Assembly: GCF_017742215.1 (NCBI RefSeq)
Contig: NZ_JAGHKP010000005.1
Span: 1-64,000 of the forward strand
DNA length: 64,000 nt
Direction of reading: 5' to 3'
Source of the DNA: Chitinophaga chungangae
GTDB lineage: Bacteria > Bacteroidota > Bacteroidia > Chitinophagales > Chitinophagaceae
Positions within the stretch are counted from its first letter, which is position 1. Each line of letters opens with the position of its first letter. The notes beneath the pieces are model-generated. The model ran no database searches. It saw only the letters and a program-made list of their open reading frames with translations, and was not told where the DNA came from. Below, one piece after another: positions 26,009-33,183 of this stretch. The translations under genes and the position numbers were made by a program.

Positions 26009-27379
26009 ATGAAACTCAAACATATATTCTACGCAGGTTTCGGTGTGCTGCTGCTCGCGGGCGCCCCTTCCTGCAAGAAATCAGAAACGCTCGATGTGGA
26101 TATGTCGCGATACAATGTAGACAATCCCCCGCCCACCGAGCTCGACAACTGGATCACTTCCAACCTCACCGATCCTTACAATATCCAGCTGGTGTACCGT
26201 TTTGAAAGAGGGCTGACCGATGTGGGCAAAGACATTTCGCCGGTAAAGCTCGATAAAGTAAAACCCACGGCCGAGGCTATCCTCAACATTTTTCTCAAAA
26301 CCTACGAGAAAGTGGCCGGGCCTGCTTTTATTAAAACCTACACGCCGAAACAGTTCGTACTGTATGGTTCCCCTTCCTATAATTCCAACGGAACGATCAC
26401 GCTCGGCACGGCAGACGGCGGCCGCCGCGTAGTGCTGTACGAGCTGAACGATCTCGACTTCACCAATGCCGCGCAGGTAAGCCGCAAGATGCGCACCATT
26501 CACCACGAGTTCACGCACATCGTGAACCAGATGATCGCCATCCCGCCGGAATTCAGGCAGGTAACGAAGGCGGAATACAACGAGGACTGGACCTCCGCTT
26601 CCGCCGCCACCGCGCAAAAACAGGGTTTTGTTTCCACCTACGCCAGCAGCCAATACACGGAAGATTTCGCGGAAATGACCGCGCACCTGCTCGTGGAAGG
26701 CCAGCTCTGGTTCGATGCATACGCCAAAGCAGCAGGTGCGGACGGGCAGGCAAAGCTGAAAAGAAAAGAAGCGCTGGTGGTGGACTATTTCAGACAATAC
26801 TTCAACATCAACTTCCGTGAGCTGCAATACGAAGTAGCGAAAGTGCTGCGCGAAAAATATAACGACAACAGCAAATCGTTCCTGTACGCCTTACAAAACA
26901 ATATGATCGCCAACCCGCTGGTGGTGGATTTCAACGGCGGCGCGCATTATGCGGAGTACGGGCAGTCCGCCAAGTTCAAAGAAGTGTGGGACGCGGTGAT
27001 CGCGGGGCTGGGCGTGAACAACCGCAGGCCCGTATCTTTCAGCATCGTGATCAAATCCGCCACCGAACTGCAGGTGCAGCACAACTACACCAACGCCTCC
27101 GGTTCCAGCTTTTTCGCCTGGTACGATTTTAAGATCAACGTGGCGCCGAACGGGGACATTACGTTCGAACACTTCGATTCCGGCGCTACGGACACACAGT
27201 ACAACAACGGGCGCAATTCGCAGGTGAAAGCGGGTTTCAAGCCGTTTCACGACTACCTGGAGGGACATGTTTTCCGCGGCGACTGGATACCCGAATCCGC
27301 CGGTCCGCTTAACTTCCTCAAGTTCGGCGGCTTCTACGTGAAAGACGATCCGTCCAATTACTTCTATGGTAAATTCTAA
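26009..27379 (+). CDS. Putative zinc-binding metallopeptidase lipoprotein
   Basis: 456 residues. Lipoprotein signal with lipobox AGAPSC (Cys22). HHEFTHIVNQ gives an HExxH motif at His166-His170. DFAEMTAHLL further on could supply a third zinc ligand. This fits the putative zinc-binding metallopeptidase family (Peptidase_Mx1) that is regularly coded next to SusC/SusD in Bacteroidota. It starts three bases after SusD. Inference: a surface or periplasmic protease working on a peptide or protein substrate taken up by this locus. Confidence 0.85.
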   Translation: MKLKHIFYAGFGVLLLAGAPSCKKSETLDVDMSRYNVDNPPPTELDNWITSNLTDPYNIQLVYRFERGLTDVGKDISPVKLDKVKPTAEAILNIFLKTYEKVAGPAFIKTYTPKQFVLYGSPSYNSNGTITLGTADGGRRVVLYELNDLDFTNAAQVSRKMRTIHHEFTHIVNQMIAIPPEFRQVTKAEYNEDWTSASAATAQKQGFVSTYASSQYTEDFAEMTAHLLVEGQLWFDAYAKAAGADGQAKLKRKEALVVDYFRQYFNINFRELQYEVAKVLREKYNDNSKSFLYALQNNMIANPLVVDFNGGAHYAEYGQSAKFKEVWDAVIAGLGVNNRRPVSFSIVIKSATELQVQHNYTNASGSSFFAWYDFKINVAPNGDITFEHFDSGATDTQYNNGRNSQVKAGFKPFHDYLEGHVFRGDWIPESAGPLNFLKFGGFYVKDDPSNYFYGKF

Positions 27380-27390
27380 ACGAACAAAGC

Positions 27391-28707
27391 ATGAAAAAAC
27401 TACTCTATATACTTTTTACGGCTTCCCTGTTTGCAGCCTGTCAAAAAGATTCGGCCAGGGTTTTTGAGGAACAGCCGGAAGAAAGGATGACGGCGCGGAT
27501 CAACGAGCTGAAAACGGGCCTGCTGAGCTCGGAGCACGGATGGAAAGCGTCGCTGACCACTTCCGCCAGGGGCGGTTACGGTTTCTATATGGACTTCGAC
27601 GCGGCGCAATCGGTAGTGATGGTAGCCGATCTCAACGACGAAACCGCCACCACGGCAAACACTTCATCGTTCCGCATCAAATGGGTGATGAACGCGACGC
27701 TGATATTCGATACCTACAATTACATCTCGCTGCTGCACGACCCCACGCCTTCGTCTTACGGCGGCACGGCGGGCTCAGGCCTGCAAAGCGACGTGGAATT
27801 CGAGTACCAGCGCACCAGCGGCGACACCATCGTGCTGCGTGGCTTCAAATATAAAAACGAGCTCATCCTGGTGAAAGCCACCGGTGAAGAAAAAAGCCGT
27901 TTTCTCGGCGCGGATTACAAAGCCAACATCGACGGCGTGAACGATTATTTCGCCACGCATGAGAATAACTATACGTCTGTGAACGGCATCACAAATAAAG
28001 TGGAATTCGTATTGGACAAATCCGGTAAAACCGCCAGCTTCCAGTATGTGGAGGAAAACGGCGATGTAAAACAGGTGAAAGGCAAATTCAATTATGAAGA
28101 CGTGGGCATCCGGTTCGCCGCCGGTTTTGAACTGAACGGCGTTACTTTCGTAAAAGGCGGACTGGAAAACGGCGTGTTTGTACTGTACGACAACAAAGGC
28201 GGCCGGTACGAGATCAAACAGAACGATCTGCCTATCCTGCCCATGCCCGCCCTGTTCGCTTACAACGGCACCTACCGCGAGCTGTACATCGGCAGCGGGT
28301 TGCCCGTGGGCGTAACTTCCGGGTTCAATGAGGCGTACCAGAACTGTGTTGACAAGTTCAAGGCGATGAATCCTTCGCGTACGCTGCTGGACGTTCGTTT
28401 TACGCTCGCCAATTCCACCACGGCAACGGTTACGACGCGCAACAACAACGGCACGTCCACTTTCACGGCGGTAGCTTCATATAAGTATACCTATGAAAAT
28501 GGCGTGATCACGCTGAGCAATCCCTCTTACGACGGCAACTGGACTGCCCGGGGGATACAGTTCTCGGACATTCAGTTTTACTTTGAGTATGCCGGCCCTT
28601 TCAGGGTAGATTATGTGAAAAGTTCAGACCCGGGCGTGGTGAACCTCGGGGGGCTTTACCCCGAAGCGGACAACAGTTCCTTCTTTTACGGAAGCCTTAG
28701 AAAATAA
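27391..28707 (+). CDS. DUF4302 domain lipoprotein
   Basis: 438 residues with a lipobox FAAC (Cys17). The opening EERMTARINELKTGLLSSEHGWKASL and the GGYGFYMDFD segment match DUF4302 proteins, which occur together with SusC/SusD and the zinc metallopeptidase. Mostly predicted beta structure. Probably another surface-exposed binding lipoprotein; function unproven. Last gene of the operon, followed by a strong terminator. Confidence 0.82.
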   Translation: MKKLLYILFTASLFAACQKDSARVFEEQPEERMTARINELKTGLLSSEHGWKASLTTSARGGYGFYMDFDAAQSVVMVADLNDETATTANTSSFRIKWVMNATLIFDTYNYISLLHDPTPSSYGGTAGSGLQSDVEFEYQRTSGDTIVLRGFKYKNELILVKATGEEKSRFLGADYKANIDGVNDYFATHENNYTSVNGITNKVEFVLDKSGKTASFQYVEENGDVKQVKGKFNYEDVGIRFAAGFELNGVTFVKGGLENGVFVLYDNKGGRYEIKQNDLPILPMPALFAYNGTYRELYIGSGLPVGVTSGFNEAYQNCVDKFKAMNPSRTLLDVRFTLANSTTATVTTRNNNGTSTFTAVASYKYTYENGVITLSNPSYDGNWTARGIQFSDIQFYFEYAGPFRVDYVKSSDPGVVNLGGLYPEADNSSFFYGSLRK

Positions 28708-28713
28708 AATGCG

Positions 28714-28746
28714 GAGGGTGTATCAAATGATACACCCTCTTTTTTT
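28714..28746 (+). terminator. Terminator of the SusCD-peptidase operon
   Basis: GAGGGTGTATCA (28714-28725) and TGATACACCCTC (28728-28739) form a perfect 12-base stem, followed by seven T. Confidence 0.92.
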
Positions 28747-28804
28747 GGGGAAACATCTTTATTTTTCTGTGGGGTTATGGTGTTGAAGTGCGATTTATCC
28801 GCTG

Positions 28805-29572
28805 TTAAAATCTTCTCAATGCAAGAGGTACCTGTTGTTTGAAATGTTCCATGCCAGGCCCTTCCCGGTGAATTCGCACGCCATCTTCCGCAAATCCGAA
28901 AATCGGATACGAGCCTTTTTCTCCTGCCGCTGTTGCGGTGATAATGAACGGGATGTTTCGTTGCTGCGCGAATTTCATGGCTTTGTCCAGCGCAGTGATG
29001 GAACCTTCGTGATGCCCGCTGATATTGCAGCTTGTGCATAGCGGCCCGCCATAGTTTTTCCCTTCCCAGATCTCATCCGGCGCATAATGCCTGAAAGAAT
29101 TTTCGACCTGCCTGAACAGTTCGCGCAAAACGCCGTCCAGCAGCAGGCCCTGGTGCGTACCGCTGCGGATGGTTTTGGAGTGAAAACCTGCGTTTCGGAA
29201 CTGAAGGCGGATAAAGCTGCCGGTCATGCCGCTGAAATGTTTGCCGGTATTAAATTGCGCGGGCAACGTTTCCTGCCGCGCCTGCGCGAGGAAAGAACGC
29301 AGGCTGCCGATGGCGGTGCCGTAATTTTTTCCTGCCAGCCGCATTTTGCAATCATCGAGCTGGCGTGCACCTTCCGTAGTGGGTGCGGCCAGCAGTGCGT
29401 ACACGCTGGGCAGCTGGATCAATATGGGATGCCGGTGAATGGTTTGTACGGCCAGGGCCATGGCGCCGGGCTGATGAATATTGACCAGCGCTACGGCCGG
29501 CCGAGGCGAAAGGCGCGGGAATGGTTTGCTGATTTTGGGGCTGGCTGTTTCCAGCGGGAAGATCGTTTGCAT
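28805..29572 (-). CDS. YrdC/Sua5-like domain protein
   Basis: 255 residues. SVYALLAAPTTEGARQLDDCKMR resembles the substrate loop of the YrdC/Sua5 fold. CTSCNISGHHEGSITALDKAM resembles the TSANxSG segment of that fold. The usual KR...SRPLPL-type start and the lysine/arginine active-site residues are not obvious, so threonylcarbamoyl-AMP synthase activity for tRNA t6A is doubtful. More likely a divergent paralogue of unknown substrate. Single gene with no obvious operon partner. Confidence 0.6.
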   Translation of the reverse strand: MQTIFPLETASPKISKPFPRLSPRPAVALVNIHQPGAMALAVQTIHRHPILIQLPSVYALLAAPTTEGARQLDDCKMRLAGKNYGTAIGSLRSFLAQARQETLPAQFNTGKHFSGMTGSFIRLQFRNAGFHSKTIRSGTHQGLLLDGVLRELFRQVENSFRHYAPDEIWEGKNYGGPLCTSCNISGHHEGSITALDKAMKFAQQRNIPFIITATAAGEKGSYPIFGFAEDGVRIHREGPGMEHFKQQVPLALRRF

Positions 29573-29689
29573 AACGGCAGTTTTTTTGAACCGGGGAATG
29601 ATCCAAAACTACTGCCGGTGCGGCTGTGCTTCACGGCGTTTTAACGAAGGGCGGTTCCGGGTTCACGGAAAGGGCGCCCGGTTTAATGG

Positions 29690-30067
29690 TCAGGCTTTTG
29701 CGGCGTTCAGTTCCTTGCTCATTTCCATAACATGTTTCCGGTGCCGGCTGCCCCAGGCGCCGAGCAGGTTCACGATCTCGGACAACGATTTGCTGTAGGG
29801 CGTCAGTTCGTAGATCACCTGCGTGGGGTTTCCCGCGATTTCCACACGTTGCAGGAAGCCGTTCAGTTCCATGTCTTTTAATTCTTTGGATAACACCTTC
29901 GGCGTAATGCCGTCGATGGCGCGTTCTATTTCGTTGAACCGGTTGGCGCCGCCCAGCATGGCGACCATCACCATCATTCTCCATTTTCCGCTGATCGCGT
30001 ATAAAGCGTCGCGCACACCTTCCATCGTGGCCTTGCATTTTTCCGGGTTACGTTCGTTCTCACTCAT
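29690..30067 (-). CDS. HxlR family transcriptional regulator
   Basis: 125 residues of a winged-helix protein with ISGKWRMMVMVAMLGGANRFNEIERAIDGITPKVLSKELKDMELNGFLQR-type sequence, diagnostic of HxlR. Cys near position 11 (EKCKATM) could be a redox or electrophile sensor as in related regulators such as HypR/YodB. It is divergent from an azoreductase. Two matching palindromes in the shared spacer are likely its operators, suggesting it represses both itself and the enzyme until a quinone-like compound appears. Confidence 0.92.
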   Translation of the reverse strand: MSENERNPEKCKATMEGVRDALYAISGKWRMMVMVAMLGGANRFNEIERAIDGITPKVLSKELKDMELNGFLQRVEIAGNPTQVIYELTPYSKSLSEIVNLLGAWGSRHRKHVMEMSKELNAAKA

Positions 30068-30092
30068 TTTTTAGCAGGATTTGATGATCTGC

Positions 30093-30124
30093 TATCCTCC
30101 AGGATACCGCTATCCCGCTGGATA
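30093..30124. promoter_or_regulatory. Tandem HxlR operators (candidate)
   Basis: Two 14-base palindromes TATCC-N4-GGATA lie at 30093-30106 and 30111-30124, repeat spacing 18 bases. They are just downstream of the predicted hxlR start and upstream of the azoreductase -7 box, a good position for dual control. Confidence 0.6.
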
Positions 30125-30137
30125 GGAGCAGCTTTTG

Positions 30138-30170
30138 TAAAGCTAGCGAAAATAATTTTGCATAGACAAA
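30138..30170 (-). promoter_or_regulatory. hxlR promoter (candidate)
   Basis: On the minus strand TTTG (30167-30170), a 21-base spacer and TAGCTTTA (30138-30145, one mismatch to TAnnTTTG). Initiation near 30132 would put both palindromes directly in the path of the polymerase. Confidence 0.45.
30153..30160 (+). promoter_or_regulatory. Azoreductase -7 box
   Basis: TAATTTTG matches TAnnTTTG, 20 bases before the ATG at 30181. The -33 side is poor (TTTG at 30134-30137 is too close). Confidence 0.5.
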
Positions 30171-30180
30171 AGAACAAAAC

Positions 30181-30777
30181 ATGAAAATATTACATCTCAT
30201 TTCAAGCCCGAAACAGGAAGGCTCTTTCAGCGTTCAACTGGGCAACGATATCGTGGCAAAACTGCAATCCAAATATCCCGGGAGCACGGTAGTGACGCGC
30301 AACCTCGGCGCCACGCCTTTTCCGCATCTCGAAGAAGTACATTTCACATCGTTCTTCACGCCGGCGGAAGCCCGTACAGACATGCAGGTGAACGCGCTGA
30401 AACACTCGGACGAGGCGGTGGCGCAGCTGATGGAGGCGGACATTATCGTGATAGGCGTGCCCGTGTACAACTTCGCCATTCACTCTTCGCTCAAAACCTG
30501 GATCGATCACGTGGTGCGCGCCGGGGTTACTTTCAAATACGGGGAAAACGGGCCGGAAGGTTTGGTGAATGGCAAAAAGGTTTACCTGGCAATCTCTTCG
30601 GGCGGCGTTTTCAGCGACGACAGCAGGAACGGACTGGATTTCAGCGAGCCTTACCTGAAAGCCATCCTGGGCTTTATCGGTTTAAAAGACATTACCACCT
30701 ACCGCGTGGAAGGCCTGGCGATTCCGGGCGTAAAGGAACGCGCGCTCGAAAGAGCGGTGGAAGCAGTGGCCGTATAA
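30181..30777 (+). CDS. FMN-dependent NADH:azoreductase (AzoR family), second copy
   Basis: 198 residues. SSPKQEGSFSVQLGNDIV binds FMN phosphate; GVPVYNFAIHSSLKTWIDHVVRAGVTFKY is the AzoR signature, closer to classical AzoR than the copy at 16327. ISSGGVFSD is the second flavin loop. Divergent from hxlR, a typical quinone/azo-stress pair. Confidence 0.93.
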   Translation: MKILHLISSPKQEGSFSVQLGNDIVAKLQSKYPGSTVVTRNLGATPFPHLEEVHFTSFFTPAEARTDMQVNALKHSDEAVAQLMEADIIVIGVPVYNFAIHSSLKTWIDHVVRAGVTFKYGENGPEGLVNGKKVYLAISSGGVFSDDSRNGLDFSEPYLKAILGFIGLKDITTYRVEGLAIPGVKERALERAVEAVAV

Positions 30778-30843
30778 ATTGTGCCTGGTTTTTTCGTGGC
30801 CTTCTCCGGAAAGGGGAGGGCCATTTTGTTTTGAAGGAAGCCG

Positions 30844-31491
30844 TTATGCTTTTCCTTCCATCACTTCTTCGAACACTTCCTCAAAAGGCCGCCCGCGGTG
30901 TTTGGGCCAAAGGGCGGAAAATTTTATCTCGACGTTTTTCAGCAGCTGTATGCACAGCTGTTTATCGTCTTCCGTGAGCTCGCTCAACATCATCGCCGCC
31001 ATTTTTTTCACCCTCGGAAAACTCGCCAAGATCGTTTTTTCGCCCTTGGCGGTAAGCTCGATGCGTTTGGAACGTTTGTCTTCCTGATCGTCGTACTCCC
31101 TGATCAGCCCGCGTTTCATCATCCTGCCCAACATATCGGTGCCGCTGCTCAGCTCGAACAGGTTGGCGTAGATCACCTCCGTTTTCCGGGGATTTTTTTC
31201 CTGCTGAATAGTGAGCAATATGCCGAATTCCTCGATCTGGTTGAGATCGGTTCCTTTCAGGGCGAGGTTGGCGTAAGAAAAATTGAGCTTGTGTACCCGA
31301 CCGATGATCTTTAATAATAACCCGTCGGTTAACGGCGGCACCACGCCGCCCGTTAGCGGGGCTTTGGGCTCTTTTCCTTTGGGGCGCTGCCTTTGCGCGA
31401 GGTAATGACGGCAAAAGTCTTCCAGGTCCCCGTCAGGATGGTTCTCTTCGAACGCTCCCCAGGCTTTCACCAGTGCAACAGTTTTATTCAT
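30844..31491 (-). CDS. MarR family transcriptional regulator
   Basis: 215 residues, longer than typical MarR (~150) because of an extra ~70-residue N-terminal part (KAWGAFEENHPDGDLEDFCRHYL). The wing region reads LGRMMKRGLIREYDDQEDKRSKRIELTAKGEKTI, diagnostic for MarR. Divergent from a small membrane protein. Matching 14-base sites lie over the predicted start sites of both genes. Confidence 0.88.
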   Translation of the reverse strand: MNKTVALVKAWGAFEENHPDGDLEDFCRHYLAQRQRPKGKEPKAPLTGGVVPPLTDGLLLKIIGRVHKLNFSYANLALKGTDLNQIEEFGILLTIQQEKNPRKTEVIYANLFELSSGTDMLGRMMKRGLIREYDDQEDKRSKRIELTAKGEKTILASFPRVKKMAAMMLSELTEDDKQLCIQLLKNVEIKFSALWPKHRGRPFEEVFEEVMEGKA

Positions 31492-31499
31492 AAATCGTT

Positions 31500-31513
31500 A
31501 TTTCGATTTCGAA
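31500..31513 (-). promoter_or_regulatory. MarR operator, own-gene side (candidate)
   Basis: On the minus strand this reads TTCGAAATCGAAAT and differs at one base from the site at 31585-31598. It lies just after the minus-strand -7 box TACATTTG (31515-31522), over the probable transcription start of the MarR gene. Confidence 0.6.
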
Positions 31514-31514
31514 G

Positions 31515-31522
31515 CAAATGTA
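31515..31522 (-). promoter_or_regulatory. marR-like gene -7 box
   Basis: The minus strand reads TACATTTG, an exact TAnnTTTG. It is 24 bases before the ATG at 31491. The -33 element is weak. Confidence 0.5.
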
Positions 31523-31542
31523 AAAAAATTGCTTCGGGTATC

Positions 31543-31573
31543 ATTGTTTTATTCCGTTAACGTCTTATATTTG
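31543..31573 (+). promoter_or_regulatory. Promoter of the membrane-protein gene
   Basis: ATTG at 31543-31546, a 19-base spacer and TATATTTG at 31566-31573 give a near-consensus Bacteroidota promoter. Start expected near 31578. Confidence 0.65.
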
Positions 31574-31584
31574 ATAGATATTAA

Positions 31585-31598
31585 TTCGAAAACGAAAT
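31585..31598 (+). promoter_or_regulatory. MarR operator, target side (candidate)
   Basis: TTCGAAAACGAAAT, 13 of 14 bases matching the inverted partner at 31500-31513. It begins a few bases after the predicted start site, where binding would block transcription. Confidence 0.6.
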
Positions 31599-31607
31599 AC
31601 TTTTACC

Positions 31608-32078
31608 ATGACGACCATGACTATTTACCACATCGCGCTGATCATTCACATTACGGGACTGGCCGTGATGGCGGGCGCAACTATTCAGGACTTCTCCGTG
31701 TCTGCGCAGTTCTGGAAATATTTCGCCACCGATCGCACGCGCGGGCTGGCGATCCGCGAGGCGAGGGCCAGGTCTCCGCTGTTTTTTGCGGTCGGCGGGC
31801 TTTGTCTCATTCTTTCGGGCGTTACCATGATGTTCCTCACCAAAGGGGTGTACGGAGAACAGGTGTGGTTCCGGATCAAGTTTGCGCTGGTGCTGATCGT
31901 GATCGTCAACGGCATTATCGTAGGCAGGCTGCAAAAGGGGAGGCTGGGCAAAATGCTGGAGCAGCAGGCGCCGGAGAGCAGTTTGCTGAAAGTGAAAAAC
32001 CTGATCGGCCGGTTCCATTTCGCGCAATTGCTCCTTTTCCTGACGATCTTTTGCCTGAGCGTGTTTAAATTCAACTGA
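31608..32078 (+). CDS. Four-helix integral membrane protein, unknown function
   Basis: 156 residues with four hydrophobic segments (about 6-27, 55-78, 90-108 and 135-153). Two histidines lie in the first helix (HIALIIHITG) and another in the last (HFAQLLLF), reminiscent of small haem- or copper-handling membrane proteins of the CopD/DUF2269 type, but no firm family can be given. An in-frame ATG at 31617 is an alternative start. Controlled, by inference, by the divergent MarR regulator. Confidence 0.75.
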   Translation: MTTMTIYHIALIIHITGLAVMAGATIQDFSVSAQFWKYFATDRTRGLAIREARARSPLFFAVGGLCLILSGVTMMFLTKGVYGEQVWFRIKFALVLIVIVNGIIVGRLQKGRLGKMLEQQAPESSLLKVKNLIGRFHFAQLLLFLTIFCLSVFKFN

Positions 32079-32096
32079 TCCTTTTCCCATATAATT

Positions 32097-32954
32097 TTAT
32101 TTATCCTTTAAATATGCCTCGATGGCGGCAAATTTTTCCTTTTCACCGGGTGGCGTTTCGTTGGTGTGCTGCATGTACTGCGACCAGCCCAGCGGCGTGC
32201 CGTGATAAATGAGATCTGCCAGGCGTGTGTCTGCACCGGCTTCCACCAGCAGCATGACCGCCTCCAGCGAACCGGAAGAAACGGCCTGGTGCAGCGCCGT
32301 GGCGTGATAATGGAACCCGTAACCTTCAGTAGGCAGCGCGTTGATATTCACGCCATGCCGCAGCAGCAGCTCCAGCATATCCGCATACCCGTAAAACGCG
32401 GCGGCCACAAATGCCACTTGTCTTTCCGCTTCGTTGGAACGGTCCAGCAGCGCGGGCAACCAGTCTGTACGGCGAAGGCATACCGCTGCCGCCAGCGTCA
32501 GTTCGCCGCCGCGGTCGATGAGCCGTTGCGCCGCATCGATATTATTATGCGCCAGCGCGCCGATGCCCGTGCCGGGATTCGCGCCGTTATCTATTAAAAG
32601 GTCTATCAGCGGCAGCTGCACGCCCTGCTCGCGCGGTACGCGGCCGGTAGCCACCAGCGCCAGCGCATAATCCAGCTGCTCCTGCAACAGTTCGGGCGCA
32701 TGCAGTCGAACGGCTTTGATGATCGCCGCGGCGATGCGCGGGATGTTTTGAGGAAGATGATCGTTGGTAACAGGATTGTCTGCAATGAACCAAAGCAGGT
32801 AAGGATGTTTGAAATACCCGTCTTCCGGGATGTCGCGGCGATGCGACGCCAGCTGGGGATGCCAGGCAAGCAGGTGCTCCAACTCGGGCAGATCGCCGGA
32901 GCCGATCGCGTTCACCGCTTTTTGAAAGATCGCTTCTGTAATGGCGAATGGCAT
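32097..32954 (-). CDS. Ankyrin repeat protein
   Basis: 285 residues. At least four ankyrin-type repeats are visible, such as VNAIGSGDLPELEHLLAWHP, LIDLLIDNGANPGTG, ADMLELLLRHGVNINAL and TALHQAVSSGSLEAVMLLVEAGADTRLAD. No signal peptide, so probably a cytoplasmic protein-binding scaffold. It resembles, in style, the longer ankyrin protein at 53251-54891. Partner unknown. Confidence 0.85.
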   Translation of the reverse strand: MPFAITEAIFQKAVNAIGSGDLPELEHLLAWHPQLASHRRDIPEDGYFKHPYLLWFIADNPVTNDHLPQNIPRIAAAIIKAVRLHAPELLQEQLDYALALVATGRVPREQGVQLPLIDLLIDNGANPGTGIGALAHNNIDAAQRLIDRGGELTLAAAVCLRRTDWLPALLDRSNEAERQVAFVAAAFYGYADMLELLLRHGVNINALPTEGYGFHYHATALHQAVSSGSLEAVMLLVEAGADTRLADLIYHGTPLGWSQYMQHTNETPPGEKEKFAAIEAYLKDK

Positions 32955-33124
32955 AAAGTCGGTTTAATGGCTGATGTTAATTTACTGAATTTTGCCGCCA
33001 GCCCGAAGCAGCATTCCTGTCTTTGAAAAAATCGTTATTGATAATCAACCAAATAGAAAGGACGGTATACATTTTAATACCTAATTATCAACATATGCCT
33101 ACCCCCGCAGAAGGCATGACCGGG

Positions 33125-33132
33125 TAAATTTG
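33125..33132 (+). promoter_or_regulatory. -7 box upstream of the GH31 gene
   Basis: TAAATTTG matches TAnnTTTG, about 50 bases before the GH31 start. ATGCCT/AGGCAT inverted repeat arms (33095-33100 and 33112-33117) lie just upstream and could be an operator. No clear -33. Confidence 0.4.
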
Positions 33133-33183
33133 AGCGTGACCGGCTACCAGGTCATCCACGGAAATATTTGAGAAACGAACATT

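Noticed and set aside
28805-29572. Calling this gene tsaC/sua5
   Set aside because: Only the overall fold pattern is visible; key N-terminal nucleotide-binding residues of threonylcarbamoyl-AMP synthases are not evident.
32097-32954. Ankyrin genes (also 53251-54891) as parts of a toxin or defence system
   Set aside because: No toxin, immunity or nuclease partner is adjacent; the catalase is separated from the longer ankyrin gene by unrelated genes.
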